A DNA stretch of 12,440 nt, from the NCBI GenBank assembly GCA_040002845.1, contig JBDUDR010000078.1, positions 1 through 12,440 of the forward strand, written 5' to 3'. Position 1 is the first letter of the stretch; the number at the start of each line of letters is the position of its first letter. Below the pieces are notes generated by a model. The model did no database searches. It saw only the letters and a list, made by a program, of their open reading frames with translations, and was not told the DNA's origin. The DNA comes from JBDUDR01 sp040002845. Lineage in GTDB: Bacteria > Actinomycetota > Actinomycetes > Propionibacteriales > Nocardioidaceae. Made by a program: the position numbers and the translations under genes. This document shows, in pieces, positions 7,563 through 12,440 of the stretch.

Positions 7563-7578
7563 CGGAAAACTAACACGC
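7563..7578 (-). promoter_or_regulatory. Shared box, copy 2 (upstream of the histidine phosphatase)
   Basis: CGGAAAACTAACACGC matches the box at 3781-3795 apart from one inserted A. On the minus strand it contains the extended -10-like TGTTAGTTT. It lies about 80 bp before the start at 7484, nearly the same distance as copy 1 from its gene, and like copy 1 it is followed by an inverted repeat before the start codon. Confidence 0.4.
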
Positions 7579-7683
7579 TCGGCGCGCACGATGATGGTGC
7601 TTTGGAAAACAATCCACGTGCTCCAGGGGCCCGGTTCGCAGCCCGGCCATCACGGACGCAAGCTGTATGGCGCGGATCAAAGG

Positions 7684-7729
7684 TTTGGGGTAGTTCACCC
7701 GTGCCCGGGCCACTGCAAAAACCCCCAAA
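7684..7729. other. Inverted repeat in the leader region of the serine hydrolase
   Basis: TTTGGGG (7684-7690) and CCCCAAA (7723-7729) are perfect inverted arms. The spacer contains the GC-rich segment GTGCCCGGGCCAC (7701-7713). It lies in the roughly 300-bp gap between the divergent phosphatase and serine hydrolase genes, 53 bp before ATG 7782. It may be a regulatory hairpin or chance. Nothing else gene-like is supported in 7485-7781. Confidence 0.25.
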
Positions 7730-7768
7730 GGGCCGAATCACACGATCCCTCCCAACACACGGGGCCGA

Positions 7769-7774
7769 TAAACT
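7769..7774 (+). promoter_or_regulatory. Putative -10 of a leaderless transcript (serine hydrolase)
   Basis: TAAACT fits TAnnnT and ends 7 nt before ATG 7782. There is no Shine-Dalgarno sequence between them, so transcription would begin at or next to the start codon. No clear -35 is seen. Confidence 0.3.
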
Positions 7775-7781
7775 CCGCCGC

Positions 7782-9044
7782 ATGTGTCCCGACTCGCTGA
7801 TGAAGGGGTTCCCGCCAGGATCGGGCTCCCTGGTCACTCTGGACAACTGGCAGACACCCCCCTTCAACAGATGGGCGTTCCAGCACATGCGCGAGATCAT
7901 CCCGTCGCAGCTGATCCGGCGGGGCGTCGGTCCGGTCCGAGACCTGCCGGCGGCCCGGCCGCCGGTCAATCTGGATGACGTTGCCGTGGCCCGCAGCGAT
8001 GGAAGCAGCGGCACGCTAGCCGGCGTACTCGCCGAGACCCACACCGACTCAGCCATCGTTATGCAGGACGGCCGAATCGTCTTGGAGCGCTACTACTCGC
8101 AGATGAGGCCGGACACGCGACACCTGTTGATGTCGGTCTCGAAGTCCGTCGTGGGCTGTGTCACCGGGATCCTGGTGGGTCGGGGATTGATCGACCCGGC
8201 CGAGCAGGTCCGTCACTACGTACCGGAGATTGCCGGAGGGGGGTACGACGGCGCCACGGTGCGGAACCTGCTGGACATGCGGACGGGCGTGCGGTTCAGC
8301 GAGGAATACACCGATCCGAACGCCGAGGTACGGGTGATGGAGCGCCACATGGGGTGGAGTCCACCCGACCACGATGGGGCACTCGGCGCGTACGCCTTCC
8401 TTGCCATGCTCGGGTCTGCCGGTGCACACGGCAAGGCGTTCGAGTACCGCTCCGCGGACTCGGACATGCTCGGATGGGTGTGCGAGCGCGCGGCCGGATC
8501 ACGGATGGCGGAGCTCATCTCCGATCTGCTCTGGCAGCCGCTGGGCACGGAGCTGGATGCCGAGATCACCTGCGACGTCGTCGGATCAGCGGTACATGAC
8601 GGGGGCATATCCACGACGACGCGTGACCTCGCCCGGTTCGGACAGCTGCTGCTCAGGGACGGCCGGGTTGGCGACGTGTCCGTCGTGCCCGAGCGGTGGC
8701 TGCGGGACTCACGTGCGATCGACGCCGACATTCGCGGCGCGTTCTCCGCATCGGCATCGGAACCGTTCCTGCCGGGAGGGTGGTACCGCAACCAGATGTG
8801 GTTCATCCCTGGCCCGTCTGGGGACGTGCTCTTGTGCCTCGGGATACACGGCCAGATGGTGCTGGTCGATCACTCCACGAACACGGTCGCCGTCAAGTTC
8901 TCCACTTGGCCCGATGCACAGAACCCGAACTACCTCATCGACACGATCCGGGCGTTCACGGCAGCCGGACGGCACCTGGCCGGACTGGCGCCCGTGACTT
9001 CTCATCAGGACCGCAAGGGCGGCCCGCTCGTCGACGCAGGCTGA
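7782..9044 (+). CDS. Beta-lactamase-family serine hydrolase (class C / NylB-like)
   Basis: This is a 420-residue protein from ATG 7782. It has the penicillin-binding/beta-lactamase fold landmarks: SxxK as SVSK (Ser118, Lys121), the Tyr motif as Tyr222-Arg-Ser, and a late His-Gly at 356-357 in GIHGQMV. The Tyr motif in the form EYRSADSDMLGW resembles carboxylesterases and 6-aminohexanoate-dimer hydrolases (NylB type) more than true AmpC enzymes, so I call it a serine hydrolase, not a resistance gene. No signal peptide is evident, so it may be cytoplasmic. The frame is open upstream to about 7527, but the preceding 85 residues are low-complexity and unlike the family; NWQTPPFNRWAF near the chosen start looks like the natural N-terminus. 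ATG 7800 is an alternative start. A stub gene with a good ribosome-binding site follows after 16 bp. Confidence 0.88.
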   Translation: MCPDSLMKGFPPGSGSLVTLDNWQTPPFNRWAFQHMREIIPSQLIRRGVGPVRDLPAARPPVNLDDVAVARSDGSSGTLAGVLAETHTDSAIVMQDGRIVLERYYSQMRPDTRHLLMSVSKSVVGCVTGILVGRGLIDPAEQVRHYVPEIAGGGYDGATVRNLLDMRTGVRFSEEYTDPNAEVRVMERHMGWSPPDHDGALGAYAFLAMLGSAGAHGKAFEYRSADSDMLGWVCERAAGSRMAELISDLLWQPLGTELDAEITCDVVGSAVHDGGISTTTRDLARFGQLLLRDGRVGDVSVVPERWLRDSRAIDADIRGAFSASASEPFLPGGWYRNQMWFIPGPSGDVLLCLGIHGQMVLVDHSTNTVAVKFSTWPDAQNPNYLIDTIRAFTAAGRHLAGLAPVTSHQDRKGGPLVDAG

Positions 9045-9060
9045 CAGGCAGGTGGGACGG

Positions 9061-9219
9061 ATGCATGAGATAAACCCGACGTCCGAGCGGATGGTCAGCA
9101 GCGTCCTTGCGTACGCCGAGACCGCTTCTCGGGCACATTCAGTAATGACGGCAACACCATCGCCGGCCGTTGGGAGACCTCCAGCGACGGGTCGCAGTGG
9201 GAGCGCGACTTCGACCTGA
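9061..9219 (+). pseudogene. N-terminal gene stub after the serine hydrolase
   Basis: ATG 9061 has a good ribosome-binding site (AGGTGG 9050-9055, 5-nt spacer) and lies 16 bp after the serine hydrolase stop, as if it were the next gene of an operon. The first 20 or so residues (MHEINPTSERMVSSVLAYAE) look like a real N-terminus. They faintly recall the start of PLP-dependent decarboxylases, a weak impression only. From about 9117 the DNA encodes, in another frame, the tail of an unrelated protein. The stub frame therefore continues as nonsense to a TGA at 9217-9219. I read it as a gene truncated by deletion. A real 52-residue peptide is possible but less likely. Confidence 0.45.
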
Positions 9220-9239
9220 CGTACACCAAGGTCACCTGA
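9117..9239 (+). pseudogene. C-terminal remnant of a DUF1579-like protein
   Basis: Frame 9126-9239 reads FSGTFSNDGNTIAGRWE, then a W-rich segment, then DFDLTYTKVT and a stop. This matches the C-terminal pattern I associate with small actinobacterial DUF1579-like proteins (GTFSDDGxTIxGRWE ... DFDLTYxK). No start codon, ribosome-binding site or upstream two-thirds of such a protein is present in this frame. It is fused head-to-tail with the stub starting at 9061, so a deletion between two former neighbours is the simplest explanation. The family name is from memory; the remnant status rests on the missing N-terminus. Confidence 0.6.
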
Positions 9240-9262
9240 GTCGGCCGGTTAGCGATCACGCA

Positions 9263-9730
9263 TCAACGTCTGGAATCCTGCGACGCGGGTCGGAAGAGCA
9301 CCATCGCGCGTCGGGTTCGGAGGACGTCGCCCGCCGTCACGGTGTGTCCCGCTGACACCCGGAGCCCGAGTGCGCGTGGTGACGTGCCCGCGCGTAAGAC
9401 GACGTCGATGGCCCTTGCCACGGTGGCCGGGTCCAGCTCGAGAGTTCCCACATGATCCTCGTCACGCCCACGCCACCGAACGGACGCAGCTGCGCCTCCG
9501 GCAAAGTTCCAGCGCCACGGGGCCGGAGTGAAGACGACTCGCGCGTTGTGGAGCGCGTGCCATCCAACGACGACAGACAAGCGTCGACCGGAGCGCCGTC
9601 CGCAGAACTCGAGGAGCGCGATCTGAGGGATAGCACGCGAGGCCCGCGTACGGAGCAGCGCCTTGACGATGGGGTTCAGCAATCGCAGCACAGCTCGCGG
9701 GGGCCGTGCGTCACGTACGCCAGTGCTCAC
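9263..9730 (-). CDS. Deazaflavin (F420)-type nitroreductase-family protein (DDN-like)
   Basis: This 155-residue protein has the layout of the small split-barrel F420 family found in actinomycetes. A basic, Ala/Leu-rich N-terminus precedes the hallmark LLEFCGRRSGRRLSV (GRRSG at 44-48; the family usually has GRKSG followed by R and P). A FTPAPWRWNFAGG segment and Ala/Arg-rich strands follow. Characterised members use F420H2 to reduce nitro compounds or quinones at the membrane, but many relatives have unknown substrates. The GTG start at 9730 is supported by AGGGAG (9736-9741) with 5-nt spacing. A possible promoter lies at 9760-9787. It is transcribed alone, convergent with the stub/remnant region. 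Confidence 0.72.
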   Translation of the reverse strand: MSTGVRDARPPRAVLRLLNPIVKALLRTRASRAIPQIALLEFCGRRSGRRLSVVVGWHALHNARVVFTPAPWRWNFAGGAAASVRWRGRDEDHVGTLELDPATVARAIDVVLRAGTSPRALGLRVSAGHTVTAGDVLRTRRAMVLFRPASQDSRR

Positions 9731-9759
9731 GTCAGCTCCCTGTGATCTGTTTGCAACCG

Positions 9760-9787
9760 AGGCTAGCCATCACAGGTGGCCCGCCAA
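9760..9787 (-). promoter_or_regulatory. Candidate promoter of the DDN-like gene
   Basis: On the minus strand TTGGCG (9787-9782) and TAGCCT (9765-9760) are separated by 16 nt, a reasonable SigA-type arrangement. Transcription would start about 25 nt before GTG 9730, leaving room for the ribosome-binding site. Confidence 0.3.
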
Positions 9788-9881
9788 GACCGCCAGACTT
9801 GCAGATGGTTCACGAGGTACGCCTTTCGCGCCCTTCCCATCGCCGAGGTACGTGTAAATGACCTTCCGGGGACGGTATTGC

Positions 9882-9957
9882 GTACGGAACCCGTACTTCG
9901 GCGACCGTTGGCGCTCCGAAACGCATACCTGCGCTGACGTACGCCGGCGACCGAAGT
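9882..9957. other. Repeat-rich intergenic segment before the acetyltransferase
   Basis: GTACGG-aac-CCGTAC is a perfect dyad (9882-9896). ACTTCGG (9895-9901) pairs with CCGAAGT (9951-9957). CGGCGACCG occurs twice as a direct repeat (at about 9899 and 9945). The segment lies in the roughly 290-bp gap between divergent genes, 64 bp or more before GTG 10021. It could be an operator or a structured leader. Confidence 0.3.
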
Positions 9958-10008
9958 CTCAGAGCCGAGGCGACCTGCGTGTGCCGCTTTGGTCGTGAGC
10001 TCTTGCCA

Positions 10009-10014
10009 TAAGTT
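10009..10014 (+). promoter_or_regulatory. Putative -10 of a leaderless transcript (acetyltransferase)
   Basis: TAAGTT (TAnnnT) ends exactly 6 nt before GTG 10021, and no Shine-Dalgarno sequence precedes the start. This is the spacing expected when transcription begins at the first base of the start codon. Confidence 0.35.
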
Positions 10015-10020
10015 TGTGTC

Positions 10021-10812
10021 GTGAGCGTAGGTCCTGACGGTGAGAGCGATCTCGAACTCCTGCTCATCGAGATCGGTGTCTTGTGGGGACGCGACGCTCG
10101 TGGGCGGTACGAGGAACCGCCGAGGGCCGTGATCGCCGTGTGTGAGAACGGCATGGCTGTGGTTTCAGCGCCCGACGTTCCCGATCCGCTTTCCGACCGC
10201 CTGCATGCCATCGTCGAAGATCCCCCAGGGACGGGTCGACCCGGCGTCCGGCCGCCTGCGGCCGACCTGTGTCGCACGGTTCTCGCGAGCGCAGACGGAC
10301 CGCTCGAGATGGCAGGTGGACCGAGCTACTACGCGGAGCCACCCCTGTCGCTTGGCACAGATCTGACCCTCCTGGTCTCGACGAACCCCGCCGACGTGGG
10401 GCGACTTTCCGATGCTCGGCCAGACAGCTGGGAGCCGGACGAGTGGCGTGAGCTCCTGGCAGGGAGGCTTGGGCCGTGGGCGATGCTCGCCGATGACGAG
10501 TGCGTTGTGACGATCTGTCACTCACCGAGAGAATCGGCAACCGGCGTTGAGGCCGGAGTGTGGACCGAACCGCAGTATCGCGGACAGGGACATGCGGCAG
10601 CAGCGACTGCCGCCTGGGCGAACCTGATGACCAGTGGTCGACGGCGGCATTTGTTCTACAGCACATCCCAGGACAATCGATCGTCCCAGCGAGTTGCTGA
10701 ACGGCTTGGACTACACGAAATCGGATGGCTCTGGAAAGTAGCGGCGCCGGGGTGTTACGGCGCCCACTCGATCGACTTGGAGATTCGCTCCGATGATCCT
10801 CAGGGCACCTGA
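10021..10812 (+). CDS. GNAT-family N-acetyltransferase
   Basis: This 263-residue protein has a C-terminal GNAT domain. The acetyl-CoA pyrophosphate loop is YRGQGHAAA starting at Tyr186 (the R/Q-x-x-G-x-G/A signature), preceded by the beta-4-like EAGVWTEPQ. The later NRSSQRVAERLGL element is typical of the C-terminal acetyltransferase half. Residues 1 to about 130 are less conserved, with no second acetyl-CoA loop visible. The acceptor substrate cannot be predicted. GTG 10021 is used because the frame begins there with a -10-like TAAGTT at leaderless spacing; no Shine-Dalgarno sequence is seen. The 3' end overlaps the end of the globin pseudogene on the other strand by 13 bp. Confidence 0.82.
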   Translation: MSVGPDGESDLELLLIEIGVLWGRDARGRYEEPPRAVIAVCENGMAVVSAPDVPDPLSDRLHAIVEDPPGTGRPGVRPPAADLCRTVLASADGPLEMAGGPSYYAEPPLSLGTDLTLLVSTNPADVGRLSDARPDSWEPDEWRELLAGRLGPWAMLADDECVVTICHSPRESATGVEAGVWTEPQYRGQGHAAAATAAWANLMTSGRRRHLFYSTSQDNRSSQRVAERLGLHEIGWLWKVAAPGCYGAHSIDLEIRSDDPQGT

Positions 10813-11257
10813 GCATTGTCGTCCCCGGCCCAGGTCCAGCGGGGGACCTCGCGCAGAGGGTGCAGCTCGTCGTCGCGGGTGGCGTTGGAACTCTGCATTG
10901 CGACTCGCGATCCGAACTCGACATGTGAGCGGACCGCCGCACGAAAAGGCTCGTCGTCAGGCATGCCCGCCTCGTCGAGGGCGGCAAGGTAAAGATCGAC
11001 GAAGCGGACGCGCTGCTCCTCGGTGATGTGCAGCCCCCGATGCACGGCAATCAAGTGCTCGAAACCGAGCTCTCGAGTAAACCGATCGGGACCACCAAAC
11101 GACCCTGCGGTGAAGGCAGCGAGGTGGTCGACGTGCTGAGGCTGGCCCTTGCCAACAATGGCTGCAACAGCGGGTCGACCAGGACGCTGGAGTAGAAGCT
11201 GTCCTCCAGTCGGTGCAACGCCTCTTCGCCACCGGCATGCTCGTAGAGAGAGGGCAT
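10800..11257 (-). pseudogene. Group II truncated hemoglobin (2/2 globin) with one frameshift
   Basis: Two frames together encode one globin of about 152 residues. Frame one starts at ATG 11257 with MPSLYEHAGGEEALHRLEDS and a Tyr22 at the B10 position, and runs to DPLLQPLL. The rest lies in the next frame from 11153: GQPQHVDHLAAFTAGSFGG, GFEHLIAVHRGLHITEEQR (the His in AVHRGL is the likely proximal F8), then LHPLREVPRWTWAGD and the stop at 10800-10802. Restoring one base at 11154-11156 joins the frames as PL-L/F-GKGQPQ. Such globins bind O2, NO or peroxide and often act in stress responses. The break site has no homopolymer run, so a sequencing error is not the obvious cause but remains possible. 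The remaining sequence is well conserved, so the lesion must be recent if real. Confidence 0.8.
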
Positions 11258-11314
11258 GACGACTCATGATAGAGCCGAGCCCCGTCCCGACACCGATCGG
11301 TCGCGTAGTCGTGC

Positions 11315-11320
11315 TACAAC
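11315..11320 (+). promoter_or_regulatory. Putative -10 of a leaderless transcript (VOC protein)
   Basis: TACAAC ends 6 nt before ATG 11327 and no Shine-Dalgarno sequence is present. The last base departs from TAnnnT, so this is the weakest of three similar cases. Confidence 0.22.
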
Positions 11321-11326
11321 ATTGCA

Positions 11327-11698
11327 ATGGACGCCTCGGCCGTCTTCCGAAACGCTGGCATCTCCTACCTGCACATTCCGGCGACCGATCCTCAGCAGTC
11401 GGCTCGGTTCTACGAGGCCTGCTTCGGCTGGAAGATCGGCGGCACTGCCGGCCACCCGAGCTTCGAAGACGGTACGGGCCACGTGATCGGCCACTGGGTG
11501 ACGGACCTGACGCCTGTCGGCGCCGCCGGCGTGATTCCGTACATCTATGTCGATCGGGTCGACGACATATTGGTCAAGGTAAGAGCCAACGGCGGCACCG
11601 TCGAGCGCGAGACCTATCCCGAGGGCGACCTCCTTGTCACAACCTTCCGCGATCCGGCCGGCAACGTCGTCGGGGCCTGGCAACGTAGCACTCCCTGA
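11327..11698 (+). CDS. VOC-family (glyoxalase/bleomycin-resistance fold) protein
   Basis: This 123-residue single VOC domain starts ISYLHIPATDPQQSARFYE, where His16 sits at the usual first metal-ligand position. The typical GW then opens the second half of the beta-alpha-beta-beta-beta unit. It ends FRDPAGNVVGAWQ, the standard C-terminal VOC signature. The central part (IPYIYVDRVDD, VRANGGTVERE) matches the second module. Such small proteins bind metal or ligand and act as lyases, isomerases, dioxygenases or antidotes; the function here is unknown. ATG 11327 is the natural family start. The gene is divergent from the broken globin, with 69 bp between starts. Confidence 0.85.
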   Translation: MDASAVFRNAGISYLHIPATDPQQSARFYEACFGWKIGGTAGHPSFEDGTGHVIGHWVTDLTPVGAAGVIPYIYVDRVDDILVKVRANGGTVERETYPEGDLLVTTFRDPAGNVVGAWQRSTP

Positions 11699-11856
11699 TC
11701 ACTCGGTCTGAAGCCTGGCAGGTGCGGTGGTGGTGCGGTGAATGCCGGCAGCGCCGAACGGGTCGGGCGGAGTCCGTGCGTTCAACCGGTTCTACGCCAT
11801 CGCGACGGGGAGCGGTGAGTAAGCCTTCGCCTCCTGGGGACGAAACAATCTCCGCC

Positions 11857-12296
11857 ATGAGCCCGGTGCTGCCAACCTTGCTGGCTGCTGTCGGGACGTT
11901 CGTCGTCACGAATCTAGACGACATCGTCGTGCTGACTGCGCTGTTCCCGACGAGCGGGCGCGGTGGTCCGGGTCGCTATCAAATCGTCGCGGGCCAGTAC
12001 CTCGGAATCTTCGCGCTGGTCGCAGTCAGCGTGGTCGCCGCGCTTGGTCTCCTGGTGGTTCCGGAACGCTGAATCGGGCTGCTGGGCCTCGTTCCCATCG
12101 GGCTGGGGATTCGCGGCTGATCTCCGCGTAGCGATCGAGGGGCGGCGATGAGCGCGGCGGCTCGTACACGGCTCCGGTGAAAGGCCTGCTCGGCGTGGCG
12201 GGTGTGACCATCGCCAACGGTGCCGACAACGTCAGCGTCTACACGCCGCTCTTCCGCCAAGCGAGTCCGTCCGGAGTGACCCGGCGCGGCGCGTAG
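11857..12296 (+). pseudogene. CadD-like cadmium-resistance transporter, decayed
   Basis: ATG 11857 begins a membrane protein of the Cad family (LysE-like superfamily): TFVVTNLDDIVVLTALF, then a GQYLGIFALVAVSVVAALGL helix. It is interrupted by TGA at 12070-12072, exactly where family members have Trp (VPER-W-IGLLGLVPI). The frame continues IGLLGLVPIGLGIRG and then needs one extra base near 12117. In the shifted frame a TAG (12129-12131) again occupies a probable Trp codon, followed by KGLLGVAGVTIANGADNVSV and YTPLF. The frame ends at TAG 12294-12296, so the C-terminal helices (roughly the last third of a protein of about 200 residues) are missing. Both stops are one G-to-A change from TGG. Upstream, 11699-11856 holds no gene that I can support. 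Confidence 0.85.
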
Positions 12297-12366
12297 CGGT
12301 GGGCAACGCGCCGCACCGTGGGTTAGAGCTGCGGGGGCTTTCAGTCTGCGACCTGGGGCTTCTCTG

Positions 12367-12439
12367 CGCGCTCGGAGGGATTCGAACCCCCAACCTTTTG
12401 ATCCGTAGTCAAATGCTCTATCCGTTGAGCTACGAGCGC
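12367..12439 (-). tRNA. tRNA-Arg (anticodon ACG)
   Basis: On the minus strand the sequence folds into a full cloverleaf. The acceptor arms GCGCTCG and CGAGCGC pair over 7 bp. The D arm is GCTC/GAGC. The anticodon stem TTTGA/TCAAA encloses the loop CTACGGA, giving anticodon ACG (plus-strand 12404-12406). The T arm has loop TTCGAAT. ACG is normally modified to ICG to read CGN codons. The discriminator is G (12367) and CCA is not encoded. The 3' end points left, towards the region of broken genes. The promoter lies outside the window. Confidence 0.93.
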
Positions 12440-12440
12440 T

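Noticed and set aside
7527..7781. N-terminal extension of the serine hydrolase frame by 85 residues
   Set aside because: The extension is basic and unlike the family, and it covers an intergenic stretch with inverted repeats; the family-like N-terminus begins close to ATG 7782.
10064..11050. A 328-codon minus-strand frame covering the acetyltransferase and the globin 3' part
   Set aside because: The acetyltransferase and globin motifs are in other frames, and this translation has no recognisable pattern.
11699..11856. Possible metal or fluoride riboswitch ahead of the CadD-like gene
   Set aside because: I looked for known riboswitch cores and found none; only a weak hairpin (GGGGA/TCTCC, 11836-11853) lies near the start codon.
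12070..12072. In-frame TGA in the CadD-like gene as recoding (selenocysteine or readthrough)
   Set aside because: The site aligns with Trp, there is no Cys/Sec context, and a second stop, a frameshift and a missing C-terminus show ordinary decay.
1..12440. CRISPR arrays, insertion sequences, integrases, replication origins
   Set aside because: No regularly spaced repeats, transposase or integrase motifs, or origin-like boxes were seen on either strand.

Overview
This is a high-GC window, almost certainly from an actinomycete. The base composition, frequent GTG starts, an F420-type split-barrel protein, a group II truncated globin and several SD-less genes with a TAnnnT hexamer just before the start codon all fit. 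I cannot name the genus.

Left third (1-3706, minus strand): one very long secreted protein, open at the left edge, with 1235 codons visible. It reads as signal peptide, NodB-type polysaccharide deacetylase copy 1 (all checked catalytic positions lost), two chitobiase-C-terminal-like repeats, NodB copy 2 (catalytic positions intact), a third such repeat, a calcineurin-like phosphoesterase domain with several altered metal-site motifs, then Ig-like repeats running off the window. A relatively AT-rich divergent promoter region (3707-4089) with several dyads follows.

Middle (4090-7484): a sulfation module. A bifunctional ATP sulfurylase/APS kinase (plus strand) makes PAPS. It converges, with only 14 bp between the stop codons, on a two-gene minus-strand unit encoding a histidine phosphatase and then a PAPS-dependent sulfotransferase-like protein. 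A near-identical 15/16-nt box lies about 75-80 bp upstream of both the secreted deacetylase and the histidine phosphatase. This suggests that envelope glycan deacetylation and sulfation may be co-regulated (inference).

Right third (7782-12440): a NylB/class C beta-lactamase-like serine hydrolase, an F420-type (DDN-like) protein, a GNAT acetyltransferase and a VOC protein appear intact. Between them are four decayed items: an N-terminal gene stub joined to the 3' tail of another gene (9061-9239), a truncated globin with one frameshift (10800-11257), and a CadD-type transporter with two in-frame stops, a frameshift and no C-terminus (11857-12296). The window ends in a minus-strand tRNA-Arg(ACG), whose 3' end faces this decayed zone. 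The clustering suggests an eroding chromosomal segment next to a tRNA, although no attachment-site duplication is visible.
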